Below, one piece after another: positions 36,048 to 44,611 of a stretch of 64,000 nt of DNA. Within the stretch, counting starts at the first letter, position 1. Every line of letters starts with the position of its first letter. Under the pieces are notes generated by a model. It was not told the origin of the DNA, made no database searches, and worked only from the letters and a program-made list of their open reading frames with translations. A program made the translations under genes and the position numbers. Source of the DNA: Microbacteriaceae bacterium (GTDB lineage Bacteria > Actinomycetota > Actinomycetes > Actinomycetales > Microbacteriaceae). The stretch lies in NCBI GenBank assembly GCA_947373155.1, contig CANBWO010000001.1, positions 1 through 64,000 of the forward strand. Direction: 5' to 3'.

Positions 36048-36983
36048 CTACCGCAGGCGCTGACAACGCGGGCAAAAGTGCGAGCCGCGATTGGCCCAAC
36101 TGTCGCGCTGTATCGGCGTGCCGCAACGGTTACATTCGGTTCCGGTTCGGCCGTAAGCGTTCAACGAAATCTCAAAGTATCCGCTTTCGCCGTTCACGTT
36201 TTTGTACTGCTCATCAAAGCTGGTGCCACCCACTTTTACCGCGGCGGTCAAAATATCACCGATGGCGGTCAGCAGTTCTTTGGCCTTGGCCGCGCTGAGC
36301 GTTTTTGCCTGCTGGTCGTAATGCAACTTAGACTGCCAAAGCGATTCGTCGGCGTAGATATTTCCCACTCCGCTGATCAGGTTTTGATCCAAAATGGCAC
36401 GCTTGATACCGGTGTTTTTAGTGCGGAGTTTGGCCAAGAACTTTGCCGAATCAAAACTCGGATCCAGCGGATCCCTAGCAATGTGAGCCGCCGAATGCGG
36501 AATCAGGTTTTCCCAACTCTCACCAACCGCAACGCCAGCGCTGAATCCACCGGGGGCGCCATCGGTGGTTGGAATCAAAACATCGATGGCCAACGAACCA
36601 AAAATGCGCTGATCCACAAAACGGAACTCGGTTTTGGTGCCATCGGCTTCGGTGGCATGCACAATCACGCGGGTGAGTTTGTCCTCGGAGTGGCCGGGGT
36701 TGCGCAGCAGCATTTGCCCGCTCATGCCCAGATGCCCAACCAGTGCGATCGGCTTGCCCTCCGGGTCTCCATCTCGGGCTTCCAGAGGCAGCCACAAAAA
36801 CTTGCCACGACGAACCACGCCCAGAATGCGTCGGCCGGTGAGGGTAGCCTCAAAATCGGCCGGACCACCAGCATGGCGTTTTAGGCTGCGCACATCGAGG
36901 ATTTCTATGGAATCCACTACAGCACCGGTAAGCGAGGGGGCGAGCCCGGAGCGAACCGTCTCAACCTCTGGTAACTCAGGCAT
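36048..36983 (-). CDS. mutM: Formamidopyrimidine-DNA glycosylase MutM (Fpg)
   Basis: Excises 8-oxoguanine and formamidopyrimidines and cuts the abasic site. The 311-residue protein starts MPELPEVETVRSG with the N-terminal Pro2 nucleophile and Glu3, has the H2TH region (ISGVGNIYADESLW) and ends in an intact four-cysteine zinc finger (CNRCG then CPRCQ). The ATG overlaps the end of rnc by 8 bp. Confidence 0.97.
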   Translation of the reverse strand: MPELPEVETVRSGLAPSLTGAVVDSIEILDVRSLKRHAGGPADFEATLTGRRILGVVRRGKFLWLPLEARDGDPEGKPIALVGHLGMSGQMLLRNPGHSEDKLTRVIVHATEADGTKTEFRFVDQRIFGSLAIDVLIPTTDGAPGGFSAGVAVGESWENLIPHSAAHIARDPLDPSFDSAKFLAKLRTKNTGIKRAILDQNLISGVGNIYADESLWQSKLHYDQQAKTLSAAKAKELLTAIGDILTAAVKVGGTSFDEQYKNVNGESGYFEISLNAYGRTGTECNRCGTPIQRDSWANRGSHFCPRCQRLR

Positions 36984-37650
36984 TCATTGCCGCCAAAGCC
37001 AGAGTTGCGGCCTCGGTTTCAGCCGCCTTCTTGGTCTTACCCGGCGCCTTAGCAACTTCCTTTTCATCGATGAAAAGAGTGGCAAAAAACACGCGGTCGT
37101 GATCCGGTCCCTCATGAGCGATTTGATAGCTAACCACGCCAAGACCCTTGGCCAGGGCAACTTCAAGAAGTCGAGTTTTTGGATCGCTCTGCTGGCGCAA
37201 AGCATCTGGGTCGGCTAGCAAAGGGAAGATGAACCGCTCCACCATGGAACGAGCCGCCTCGAAGCCCACAGAAACCAAAACCGCTCCGAGAACAGCCTCA
37301 AAGGCGTCGGCAAGCAGGCTCGGTTTTTTACGACCACCGGTTTGTTCTTCACCGCGGCCGAGAAGAAGGAATTCGCCAAGGCCAAGTTTGACGGCTACTA
37401 CCGAAAGCGCTTTTTCGCTGACTACCGAGTTCTTGAGCTTGGTTAGCTCGCCCTCGGATAGATCTGTGAGGGAGACATAAAGATGCTCGGTAACGACAAA
37501 ACCCAACACCGAGTCGCCTAAAAACTCTAGACGTTCGTTGTTGGGTATGCCCCCGTGCTCGTATGCATACGAGCGGTGGGTAAGTGCTTGTTGCAGAAGT
37601 TCCGATTCAACCTGAACGCCCAGCGTGTTGCAGAGTGCGTTGAGATCCAT
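36976..37650 (-). CDS. rnc: Ribonuclease III
   Basis: Cleaves double-stranded RNA, for example in rRNA precursors. The 224-residue protein has the signature NERLEFLGDSVLG (38-50), a second acidic cluster LLADAFEAVLGAVL, and a C-terminal double-stranded RNA-binding domain ending ETEAATLALAAM. It follows rpmF by 14 bp and overlaps mutM. Confidence 0.97.
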   Translation of the reverse strand: MDLNALCNTLGVQVESELLQQALTHRSYAYEHGGIPNNERLEFLGDSVLGFVVTEHLYVSLTDLSEGELTKLKNSVVSEKALSVVAVKLGLGEFLLLGRGEEQTGGRKKPSLLADAFEAVLGAVLVSVGFEAARSMVERFIFPLLADPDALRQQSDPKTRLLEVALAKGLGVVSYQIAHEGPDHDRVFFATLFIDEKEVAKAPGKTKKAAETEAATLALAAMNA

Positions 37651-37664
37651 GCGGAGTTGCCTAT

Positions 37665-37868
37665 TTAGGCGTCTGCGACCTTACGGCCCTTGTATTCCAT
37701 GAACAAGGCGTTTCCGGCCGAGTCCTCTACCAGCTTGGCGCGGTGAGGAAGGCTGTAAACGGTCTTACCGTTCTCGATGGTCTTGACCAGGGTTAGAGGA
37801 GCGGCCTTCCATGCCGAGCGGCGGTGGCGGGTGTTGCTACGCGAGAGGCGTCTCTTAGGTACTGGCAT
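37665..37868 (-). CDS. rpmF: 50S ribosomal protein L32, cysteine-free form
   Basis: A 67-residue L32 with the typical start VPKRRLSRSNTRHRRS. It has no cysteine at all, so it is the zinc-independent form; no CXXC ribbon is present where the LPHRAKLVED stretch runs. The cysteine-free L32 beside DUF177 is common in Actinobacteria. It starts 2 bp after the DUF177 gene and is 14 bp upstream of rnc. Confidence 0.96.
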   Translation of the reverse strand: MPVPKRRLSRSNTRHRRSAWKAAPLTLVKTIENGKTVYSLPHRAKLVEDSAGNALFMEYKGRKVADA

Positions 37869-37870
37869 TT

Positions 37871-38383
37871 TTACTCTTCCTTAAACTTTTGCAACTCAGT
37901 CCAGCGTGAATCAATCAGCTGTTCGTGAGAGTGATTTGGGTCTTCTGCCAACCTGAATCCACACTCCGGGCACAGGCCAAGGCAATCTTGGCTACACACA
38001 GGTTGGAAGGGGAGGCTTAGAACTACCGCGTCTCGGACGACAGGTTCGATGTCGATTGAATCGTCAGTAACCGTGAAGTCGTCTTCTTCCATAACAGAAT
38101 AAGCGAAAAGTTCTTGAAAATCTACTTCAACGGGCAAATTCAGTGGTTCGAGGCAACGACTGCACTCACCCGTGGCCCTGCCAAACACCTCTGCGGTAGC
38201 CAAAATGCCCTCGTGAACCGACTCAAGACGGATGTCGACCTCGATAACCGAACCTTTACCGATGCTCACTGCGCCTTCACCGAGTGGTTCATCTACGGTT
38301 AAGTCAAGTTCCAGTTCACGCATCTGGCCTGGACGGCGCATGATCTCGTGTACTGGAATCAAAAACTGCGATGCGGTGCTCAT
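37871..38383 (-). CDS. DUF177/YceD family protein
   Basis: A 170-residue acidic protein of the YceD family, which is almost always next to rpmF and in plants is linked to 23S rRNA accumulation. Two cysteine pairs are visible, CSRC and a C-terminal CSQDCLGLCPEC cluster, suggesting a metal site. The start codon follows the coaD stop directly (TAAATG). Molecular role not established. Confidence 0.92.
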   Translation of the reverse strand: MSTASQFLIPVHEIMRRPGQMRELELDLTVDEPLGEGAVSIGKGSVIEVDIRLESVHEGILATAEVFGRATGECSRCLEPLNLPVEVDFQELFAYSVMEEDDFTVTDDSIDIEPVVRDAVVLSLPFQPVCSQDCLGLCPECGFRLAEDPNHSHEQLIDSRWTELQKFKEE

Positions 38384-38896
38384 TTATTCGCTCATCTTTC
38401 GGTTGGCTCTTTCGCTCGCCAAAGCGCGAGCCACTGGCTCGGAAACATATTTGTCGACTTTTCCGTTGAGGTCGGAGACCTGCTTGACCAGGCTGGAGCT
38501 AATGTGTCCGAGAACCGGGTCGGCCGGAATGAAAATGGTCTCAACACCCGCCAAGTCGCGGTTCACCTGCGCCATCGGAAGTTCATAGTCTAGGTCAACG
38601 TTGGTGCGAACGCCTTTGACCAACGCTTTTGCCCCTACCATGCGGCAGTAATCCACCAGCAAGCCACCGTCCAGGGTATCCACCACGATTTTGGTGTGCT
38701 TTGGTAGGTCTAGGTCAGCCAGGCTGGCGCGAATAAGTTCAACCCGTTGCTCGCTGCTAAAGCGTGGTGATTTGGCCGGGTTGTGCACCACTACAAAATG
38801 CAGTTCGCTGAACAGCGATGCAGCCCTAAGAGCAATATCTAGGTGGCCGCGGGTAACCGGGTCGAATGAACCAGGGTAAACGGCAATGGTGGACAT
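38384..38896 (-). CDS. coaD: Phosphopantetheine adenylyltransferase CoaD
   Basis: Makes dephospho-CoA from 4'-phosphopantetheine and ATP. The 170-residue nucleotidyltransferase has YPGSFDPVTRGHLDI with His18, a phosphopantetheine-binding KGVRTNVDLDYELPMAQVNRDL segment (split motifs KGVR and YELPMA), and FIPADP with SSSLVK. It lies 21 bp downstream of recG and abuts the DUF177 gene. Confidence 0.97.
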   Translation of the reverse strand: MSTIAVYPGSFDPVTRGHLDIALRAASLFSELHFVVVHNPAKSPRFSSEQRVELIRASLADLDLPKHTKIVVDTLDGGLLVDYCRMVGAKALVKGVRTNVDLDYELPMAQVNRDLAGVETIFIPADPVLGHISSSLVKQVSDLNGKVDKYVSEPVARALASERANRKMSE

Positions 38897-38917
38897 GGTT
38901 CTAGGTTAGCCGACTAG

Positions 38918-41122
38918 CTAACCCTTAGCCAGATTCGCCTGGGCGGCCTCATCGATGCGGGCTAATGATTCCGCTAGGAACGGATGCCGCTCCAAGGTTG
39001 GGTCCGAAGTAAAGATACCCTCCACGGCCGCGCGCATTCGCTGAATCAGATCTGAATCCTTCACCACCCTAAGAAGGCGCAGCGACGACCTGCCGCCGCT
39101 TTGACTCGCTCCTAAGACATCGCCTTCCCGACGCAATTCAAGGTCGATCTGGCTGAGTTCAAAGCCATCAGTTGTGGCGGCAACGGCCATTACTCGCTCA
39201 AGCGCCGGGGTGCCTTCTTCGGCGGTGGTCAGCAATAGGCAGAGTCCGGCATGGGCGCCACGGCCAACGCGCCCGCGCAACTGGTGCAACTGGGCAACAC
39301 CAAAGCGGTCGGCATCCAGCACCACCATCACGGTGGCATTTGGCACGTTCACGCCAACCTCAATCACGGTGGTGCTAACCAGGACATCAACCTGGCCTGC
39401 CGCAAAAGCGGCCATGGTGGCGTTCTTTTCTTCGCTCGGCATGCGGCCGTGTAGTGCCTCGATGCGCAATCCGGCGAGCGCCGGCAGTTTGCGAAGCGCC
39501 TCGGTCATACCTAAAGCAGAAGCGATTGGGGTCTTGGGCTTGGGGGCATGCGTTGGGCCGTCTCCCACATCGCCGGCCAAGCCAAGGTCTGATTCCAGCT
39601 CCAGGCTTCCGCCGGCAGCCAGCAAATCCTCTGCCGGGTCGTCTTCATCGATGCGCGGACAAACCACAAATGCTTGCCTGCCCGCGGCCACTTCTTCTGC
39701 GATGCGAGTCCAGGTGCGTGCAACCAGATTCGGCTTGCTGAATTGCACCACGTGGCTAGCGATGCCTTGTCGGCCACCGGGTAGCTCAGTGAGGGTGCTC
39801 ACATCTAGGTCGCCGAATACCGTCACGGCTAGGGTGCGCGGGATAGGAGTGGCAGTCATGGTGAGCATATGCGGCGAGGTTTTGCCTTTTAAACGCAGTG
39901 CCTCGCGCTGTTCCACGCCAAAGCGGTGTTGTTCGTCTACCACCACTAGGCCTAAGTCAAAGAATTCGACCTTGTTTGCTATCAACGCGTGGGTACCCAC
40001 CACTATCTGGGCTTTGCCACTTACCAACTGCAACATGGCTCGTTTGCGCTCTGCGGTTGCCATTTGACCAGTGAGCAAGGTTAGCCCAACCTGGCGGGCT
40101 AGGTCTTCGCCGAGCGAGGCCAACATGCTGTTGTAGTGCTGACTTGCCAGAACCTCTGTTGGCGCTAGTAGCGCGGCTTGTCCCCCGCTATCGGCAACCG
40201 TGAGCATGGCCCTGAGCGCCACCAGGGTCTTACCGCTACCCACCTCACCCTGCAGCAAACGATTCATTGGGTGGGCCTTGGCTAGGTCATCGGTTATTTC
40301 TTGACCAACCGAAACCTGCCCGGCTGTGAGCGTGAAAGGAAGCGAGGCATCAAAGGTGGCTAGGGCTCCCCCAGCCGCAGCAACGCGAACCGTGGATTGC
40401 AGATGAGCGTTTTCTGCCCTGCGCTTTAGCAATGTAGCTTGCAGCACAAATGCCTCGTGGGCGCGCAGAGTCTTTTGCGCGTGCCAGTGGTCGTCGTGGG
40501 TTTGGGGTTGGTGGATCTTGCGAATCGCGTCGTCCAGGCTCAACAGCCCCTCTGCGGTTACCACATCGGTGGTTAGCTCGTCGTCCAGTGGTGTCAGAGT
40601 GTCTAAAACTACGCCCAAGGCGCGCTGCAAAGCCCAAGTAGTGACGCTGCTGGCAGCTGGGTAAATGGGAATCGGAACCTCGGCCCAGGCTTTGGCCTTG
40701 GATTCGTCCATTTCCTCGTTGAAAAGCTCGTATTCGGGGTGCGAAAGCTGAAGCCGCCCGCCGTATTCGCTGATTTTTCCCGCGAAGAGTCCGCGAGCAC
40801 CAGGGCGCAAATCCTTGAGTCGCCAGGCTTGGTTGAAGAAAGTTAGAGTCACCTGGCCTTCGCCATCAGTGATTCGAATCTCAAGAATCGAACCGTTCTT
40901 ACCCTTCATGCGCCGCTCTTTGGCGTCCACCACATCGGCAACAATGGTGACCGCTTCACCGATGGGGATCTGCATGATTGGGGTGAGTTCGCCACGGGTG
41001 TAATACCTACGCGGATAGTGAATTAGCAGGTCTGCCACGGTTCGCAAACCCAGGTGTTTTGCGAATGCCTTGGCCGTGCGATCGCCAAGAACGCGATCTA
41101 ACGGGGTCAAAGGCAACAACAT
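38918..41122 (-). CDS. recG: ATP-dependent DNA helicase RecG
   Basis: Double-stranded DNA translocase that regresses stalled forks and branch-migrates Holliday junctions. The 734-residue protein has the N-terminal wedge domain (LLIHYPRRYYTRGEL then the OB-fold), Walker A GEVGSGKT, the DEQH box, TATPIPRT, and helicase motif VLVSTTVIEVGVNVPNA followed by HQLRGRVGRG. An inserted Asp/Glu/Pro-containing segment lies between motifs III and IV. It is divergent from rsmD with only 41 bp between the start codons. Confidence 0.97.
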   Translation of the reverse strand: MLLPLTPLDRVLGDRTAKAFAKHLGLRTVADLLIHYPRRYYTRGELTPIMQIPIGEAVTIVADVVDAKERRMKGKNGSILEIRITDGEGQVTLTFFNQAWRLKDLRPGARGLFAGKISEYGGRLQLSHPEYELFNEEMDESKAKAWAEVPIPIYPAASSVTTWALQRALGVVLDTLTPLDDELTTDVVTAEGLLSLDDAIRKIHQPQTHDDHWHAQKTLRAHEAFVLQATLLKRRAENAHLQSTVRVAAAGGALATFDASLPFTLTAGQVSVGQEITDDLAKAHPMNRLLQGEVGSGKTLVALRAMLTVADSGGQAALLAPTEVLASQHYNSMLASLGEDLARQVGLTLLTGQMATAERKRAMLQLVSGKAQIVVGTHALIANKVEFFDLGLVVVDEQHRFGVEQREALRLKGKTSPHMLTMTATPIPRTLAVTVFGDLDVSTLTELPGGRQGIASHVVQFSKPNLVARTWTRIAEEVAAGRQAFVVCPRIDEDDPAEDLLAAGGSLELESDLGLAGDVGDGPTHAPKPKTPIASALGMTEALRKLPALAGLRIEALHGRMPSEEKNATMAAFAAGQVDVLVSTTVIEVGVNVPNATVMVVLDADRFGVAQLHQLRGRVGRGAHAGLCLLLTTAEEGTPALERVMAVAATTDGFELSQIDLELRREGDVLGASQSGGRSSLRLLRVVKDSDLIQRMRAAVEGIFTSDPTLERHPFLAESLARIDEAAQANLAKG

Positions 41123-41135
41123 GGTTCAATCTTGC

Positions 41136-41157
41136 CTCATACCTCACAAGGTATCCT
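41136..41157. promoter_or_regulatory. Back-to-back recG/rsmD core promoter with inverted repeat
   Basis: The 41-bp gap between recG (ATG 41122, minus) and rsmD (GTG 41164, plus) contains ATACCT-CACA-AGGTAT (41139-41154). Each arm contributes to a -10-like hexamer: TATCCT (41152-41157) reading toward rsmD and TATGAG (41141-41136) toward recG. The plus one would give a leaderless rsmD mRNA. Inferred from spacing. Confidence 0.35.
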
Positions 41158-41163
41158 TGAGCA

Positions 41164-41757
41164 GTGACCAGAATCATTGCCGGTATTGCCGGATCCCTAA
41201 AACTTGCCTCGCCAGCCAAGGCCACCAGACCAACCAGCGACCGAATCCGCGAGAGCATCTTTGGCCGATTGGAGTCTCAGGACATCATTGCTAAGGCTCG
41301 AGTGCTGGACATCTATGCCGGCACCGGAGCCCTTGCGCTGGAGGCACTTAGCCGTGGCGCTTTTGCGGCCATTATGGTGGACAGCAACAAGCAGGCTGCC
41401 GCGGTTTGCGAAAACAACGCGTGGAGCGTAGCCAAGGCAATCGACAAGGCTGGCGGCGAAGGTGAATGGGAGGTCTCACGCCTCAGTGCCAAGCAGTTCC
41501 TTGCCAGCATGACCGAGACCTACAGCGCAGCAGCCGGAACCGGGTTCGACCTGGTGTTTATCGACCCTCCTTACGAGGTGACCAACGCCGAAGTTGAAGG
41601 TGACCTAGAAGCATTGTTGCCATACCTAAACGTGCAGGCAACCGTTATTGTGGAGCGTTCAAGCCGCACCGATGCCTTTGCCGTGCCGGCCGAGTACGAG
41701 CTTGACCAGCGCAAAGACTATGGAGACACCTCGGTGTTTTGGCTACTGCTCAAGTAA
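41164..41757 (+). CDS. rsmD: 16S rRNA (guanine966-N2)-methyltransferase RsmD
   Basis: Methylates G966 of 16S rRNA using SAM. The 197-residue Rossmann methyltransferase has VLDIYAGTGALALEALSRG as SAM motif I and LVFIDPPYE as the catalytic motif IV. The start is GTG at 41164, close behind a -10-like element, with no ribosome site. In many Actinobacteria rsmD lies between recG and coaD; here it is on the opposite strand to both. Confidence 0.95.
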   Translation: MTRIIAGIAGSLKLASPAKATRPTSDRIRESIFGRLESQDIIAKARVLDIYAGTGALALEALSRGAFAAIMVDSNKQAAAVCENNAWSVAKAIDKAGGEGEWEVSRLSAKQFLASMTETYSAAAGTGFDLVFIDPPYEVTNAEVEGDLEALLPYLNVQATVIVERSSRTDAFAVPAEYELDQRKDYGDTSVFWLLLK

Positions 41758-41793
41758 CCTGCCAGGCGCTCCCACAGATGCCTGACAAAAACT

Positions 41794-41833
41794 AAAAAAC
41801 CCGCCGACTCGATTCCGAGTTGGCGGGTTTTTT
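41794..41833. terminator. Bidirectional terminator between rsmD and gltA
   Basis: An 18-bp stem (41794-41811 with 41816-41833), with one G-U-type mismatch, closes a 4-nt loop ATTC. It starts with six A and ends with six T, so it works in both directions for the convergent rsmD and gltA genes. Confidence 0.92.
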
Positions 41834-41842
41834 GTTGAAACT

Positions 41843-43117
41843 TTAGAGGTGGCGCTCCGGTTGGCCAATGTAAACCTGCTGTGGGCGGCCAATCTTGGTG
41901 GCTGGGTCCACGATCATTTCGCGCCAGTGAGCGATCCATCCAGGTAGACGACCCATTGCAAACAGTGCGGTGTACATGTGTGGCGGGAAGCCCATGGCCT
42001 TGTAGATAACGCCGGTGTAGAAGTCTACGTTTGGGTAAAGTTTGCGAGCCACAAAGTACTCGTCGGCTAGCGCGGCGGCCTCAAGCTCCTTGGCAATGGC
42101 CAATAGCGGGTCGTTTACACCCAGCTCGGCCAAAACTTCGTCTGCGATCTGCTTGACGATGCGGGCACGTGGGTCGAAGCTCTTGTAAACGCGGTGGCCA
42201 AAGCCCATCAGGCGGATGCCGTCTTCTTTGTTCTTCACACGTTCGATGTAACGCTGAACGCTCTCGCCGCTGGCGTGAATGTAGTTGAGCATCTCTAGAA
42301 CCGCTTCGTTGGCTCCACCGTGAAGAGGGCCGCTGAGTGCGTTAATACCGGCCGAAACCGAGGCGAATAGGTTGGCGTTTGAGGAGCCAACCAGACGCAC
42401 GGTAGAGGTTGAGCAGTTCTGCTCGTGGTCTGCGTGCAACACCAACAGTGTGTCTAGCGCGCGAGTGATGATTGGGTTCTGGATGTACTTCTCGGCCATA
42501 TTGCCAAAGTTCAAACGCAGGAAGTTCTCTACCAAACCGAGGCTGTTGTCTGGGTACATGAGCGCCTGGCCAACCGAGTTCTTGTAGGTATAGGCGGTTA
42601 GCACCGGCAGCTTTGCCAACAGTCGGTAGGTGCTTAGTTCTACCTGCTCTGGGTCGTGTGGGTTCAGGGAGTCCTGGTAAAAAGTGCTCAGTAGCGATAC
42701 TCCGGCGGTAAGAACCGACATCGGGTGTGCGCTTTGGGGGAACGAGTGGAAAAACTGCTTGAGGTCTTCGTGTAGCAGGGTGTGGCGGCGAATTCGGTTG
42801 TCGAAAGTAGCAAGCTGATCAGGAGTTGGAAGCTCTCCGTAGACCAAAAGGTAAGACACCTCAAGGAAGCTCTTTTTGCCCGCTAGTTCCTCAATTGGGT
42901 AACCGCGATAACGCAAAATACCGGCTTCGCCATCGATGTAAGTAATGGCGCTCTTGGTGCTAGCGGTGTTCACAAAGCCCTGGTCGTAGGCGGTTAGGCC
43001 GGTACCTGCAATTAGCTTTGAAACATCGATGGCATCTGGGCCGTCTACGCTGTGCAGAACCGGTAGCTCGATGGTGGTTTCACCATAAGTGAGCGCAACT
43101 TTTTCGCTGGCAGTCAA
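41843..43117 (-). CDS. gltA: Citrate synthase
   Basis: Condenses acetyl-CoA and oxaloacetate, entry to the TCA cycle. The 424-residue protein is the long hexameric-type (GltA) form. Active-site elements are seen: GPLHGGANEAVL (His), MGFGHRVYKSFDPRA (His and CoA/oxaloacetate ligands) and NVDFYTG (Asp). The start is TTG at 43117 with a strong AAGGAG site. It is followed by a hairpin terminator. Confidence 0.97.
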   Translation of the reverse strand: MTASEKVALTYGETTIELPVLHSVDGPDAIDVSKLIAGTGLTAYDQGFVNTASTKSAITYIDGEAGILRYRGYPIEELAGKKSFLEVSYLLVYGELPTPDQLATFDNRIRRHTLLHEDLKQFFHSFPQSAHPMSVLTAGVSLLSTFYQDSLNPHDPEQVELSTYRLLAKLPVLTAYTYKNSVGQALMYPDNSLGLVENFLRLNFGNMAEKYIQNPIITRALDTLLVLHADHEQNCSTSTVRLVGSSNANLFASVSAGINALSGPLHGGANEAVLEMLNYIHASGESVQRYIERVKNKEDGIRLMGFGHRVYKSFDPRARIVKQIADEVLAELGVNDPLLAIAKELEAAALADEYFVARKLYPNVDFYTGVIYKAMGFPPHMYTALFAMGRLPGWIAHWREMIVDPATKIGRPQQVYIGQPERHL

Positions 43118-43141
43118 CGGTACTCCTTGTGGGGCTTGGTC

Positions 43142-44257
43142 TTATCTAAGACTAACGGCATCGCGCAGGCGCTTAGCCGCCTCGGCGATATTTGCATCGG
43201 TGGCAGTGATGGAAAAACGTACGTGGTTGGGGTGGAAATAACCGTAGAAACTGCCCGGAACTACAACGATGCCCAGCTCGGCCATGCGCTGTACCGTGGA
43301 CCAGCAGTCCTCGCCCAGGGTGGCCCAAAGATAGAGCCCGGCTTCGCTGTTATTGACTTCGAATCCGTAGTCTCGAACCGCCTCTAGCAAAACTGTTCTG
43401 CGAGCGCGATAAAGCTCTTTCTCGGCCAGCACGTGGGCTTCGTCTCCCAAAGCCGCAATAACGGCGTTTTGCACCGGAAGAGGAGTGATCATGCCCGAGT
43501 GCATACGAAGGTTCACAATGGCTTTCACAAGCTCTGCAGGACCCGCCGCAAAAGCCGCACGGTAACCTGCGAGGTTGCTTTGCTTGCTCAACGAATAAAC
43601 ACAAAGTAGTCCGCTGATATCGCCATCGGTCACGCGGGGATCCAAGATGCTAGGGATTACCTCGGTGGCCCATTTGCCGTCCCAGCCAAGCTCTGCGTAA
43701 CACTCATCGCTGGCCAATAAAGCACCGATGGCGCGAGCGCGGGCTGCCGCTTTGCGCAAAAACTCAACGTCGAGCACCTTGCCGTCGGGGTTACCCGGCG
43801 AGTTGATCCAGATAAGTTTTGCGTTGGCCGGCCAAAGATCCGGGTCGTCTTCCGAGACGATTTCGGCCCCGGCTAGCGCTGCGCCCACGGCGTAGGCGGT
43901 GTAGGCGGTTTTGGGCTGGACCACTGCATCGCCTGCGCCCAAGCCCAGAAACAACGGCAGAAAACTGATTAGTTCTTTTGAGCCAATGGTTGGCATGATG
44001 TTGGCCTCGGTGAGACCGGTTACCCCGCGTCTGCGCTCAAACCACTCGACTACGGCATTTCTAAAAGCCAGAGACCCGGCGGTAGAAGGGTAACCAGGTG
44101 CGTTGGATCCAGCGATTAGCGCCTTTTGCACCACTTCTGGGGTTGGGTCGATAGGAGACCCGATGCTGAGATCGACAGCGCCACCGGGGTGCTTGGCCGC
44201 CAGGGCCGAATACGGCTTTAGCTGCTGCCAAGGGTATTCGGGCAGGCGGTCGAACAA
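43142..44257 (-). CDS. dapC: Succinyldiaminopimelate transaminase DapC (class I/II aminotransferase)
   Basis: PLP aminotransferase of lysine and meso-diaminopimelate synthesis. The 371-residue protein has the fold-type I motifs SPGNPDG, SDECYAELGW and YSLSKQSNLAGYRA with the PLP lysine. The assignment to DapC rests on close linkage to fdxA, the usual actinobacterial arrangement; sequence alone shows only the aminotransferase family. The start is TTG at 44257, with a GGAG that lies across the fdxA stop. Confidence 0.85.
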   Translation of the reverse strand: MFDRLPEYPWQQLKPYSALAAKHPGGAVDLSIGSPIDPTPEVVQKALIAGSNAPGYPSTAGSLAFRNAVVEWFERRRGVTGLTEANIMPTIGSKELISFLPLFLGLGAGDAVVQPKTAYTAYAVGAALAGAEIVSEDDPDLWPANAKLIWINSPGNPDGKVLDVEFLRKAAARARAIGALLASDECYAELGWDGKWATEVIPSILDPRVTDGDISGLLCVYSLSKQSNLAGYRAAFAAGPAELVKAIVNLRMHSGMITPLPVQNAVIAALGDEAHVLAEKELYRARRTVLLEAVRDYGFEVNNSEAGLYLWATLGEDCWSTVQRMAELGIVVVPGSFYGYFHPNHVRFSITATDANIAEAAKRLRDAVSLR

Positions 44258-44260
44258 GAG

Positions 44261-44581
44261 TTACTCCGCCTGGTTTGGAAGGGCCAGAATAACCGCGTGG
44301 TCGCTGTTAATGTGACCGACCTTGGCGGCACCGCCAGGCGAACCGATGGTCTCAAAGAACTCAACGTTGGCCTTGTAGTACTCGCTCCACTGCTTAGGCA
44401 GGTCGTCTTCGTAGTAAATGGCTTCTACAGGGCAGACCGGCTCGCAAGCGCCACAGTCCACACACTCATCCGGGTGGATGTAAAGCATGCGGTCGCCTTC
44501 GTAAATGCAGTCGACCGGGCATTCTTCAATGCAGGCCTTGTCCATTACATCGACACATGGCAGTGCGATTACATAAGTCAC
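44261..44581 (-). CDS. fdxA: 7Fe ferredoxin FdxA
   Basis: Soluble electron carrier of 106 residues with one 3Fe-4S and one 4Fe-4S site. Cysteines at 9, 17, 21 and 25, then 40, 43, 46 and 50 (CVDCGACEPVCP) give the seven-iron pattern with a C-terminal extension typical of actinobacterial FdxA. The start is GTG at 44581 with AAGGGAA upstream. Partner enzymes are not visible here. Confidence 0.95.
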   Translation of the reverse strand: MTYVIALPCVDVMDKACIEECPVDCIYEGDRMLYIHPDECVDCGACEPVCPVEAIYYEDDLPKQWSEYYKANVEFFETIGSPGGAAKVGHINSDHAVILALPNQAE

Positions 44582-44611
44582 TGTGGGTTCCCTTCGAAAA
44601 CTAGGTCTATT

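Noticed and set aside
36027-36884. Long plus-strand open frame (285 codons)
   Set aside because: Antisense to mutM, which has all its motifs; the translation has no recognisable domain.
39174-40067. Plus-strand open frame of 297 codons
   Set aside because: Antisense shadow of recG; Ser/Arg/Thr-rich with no motif.
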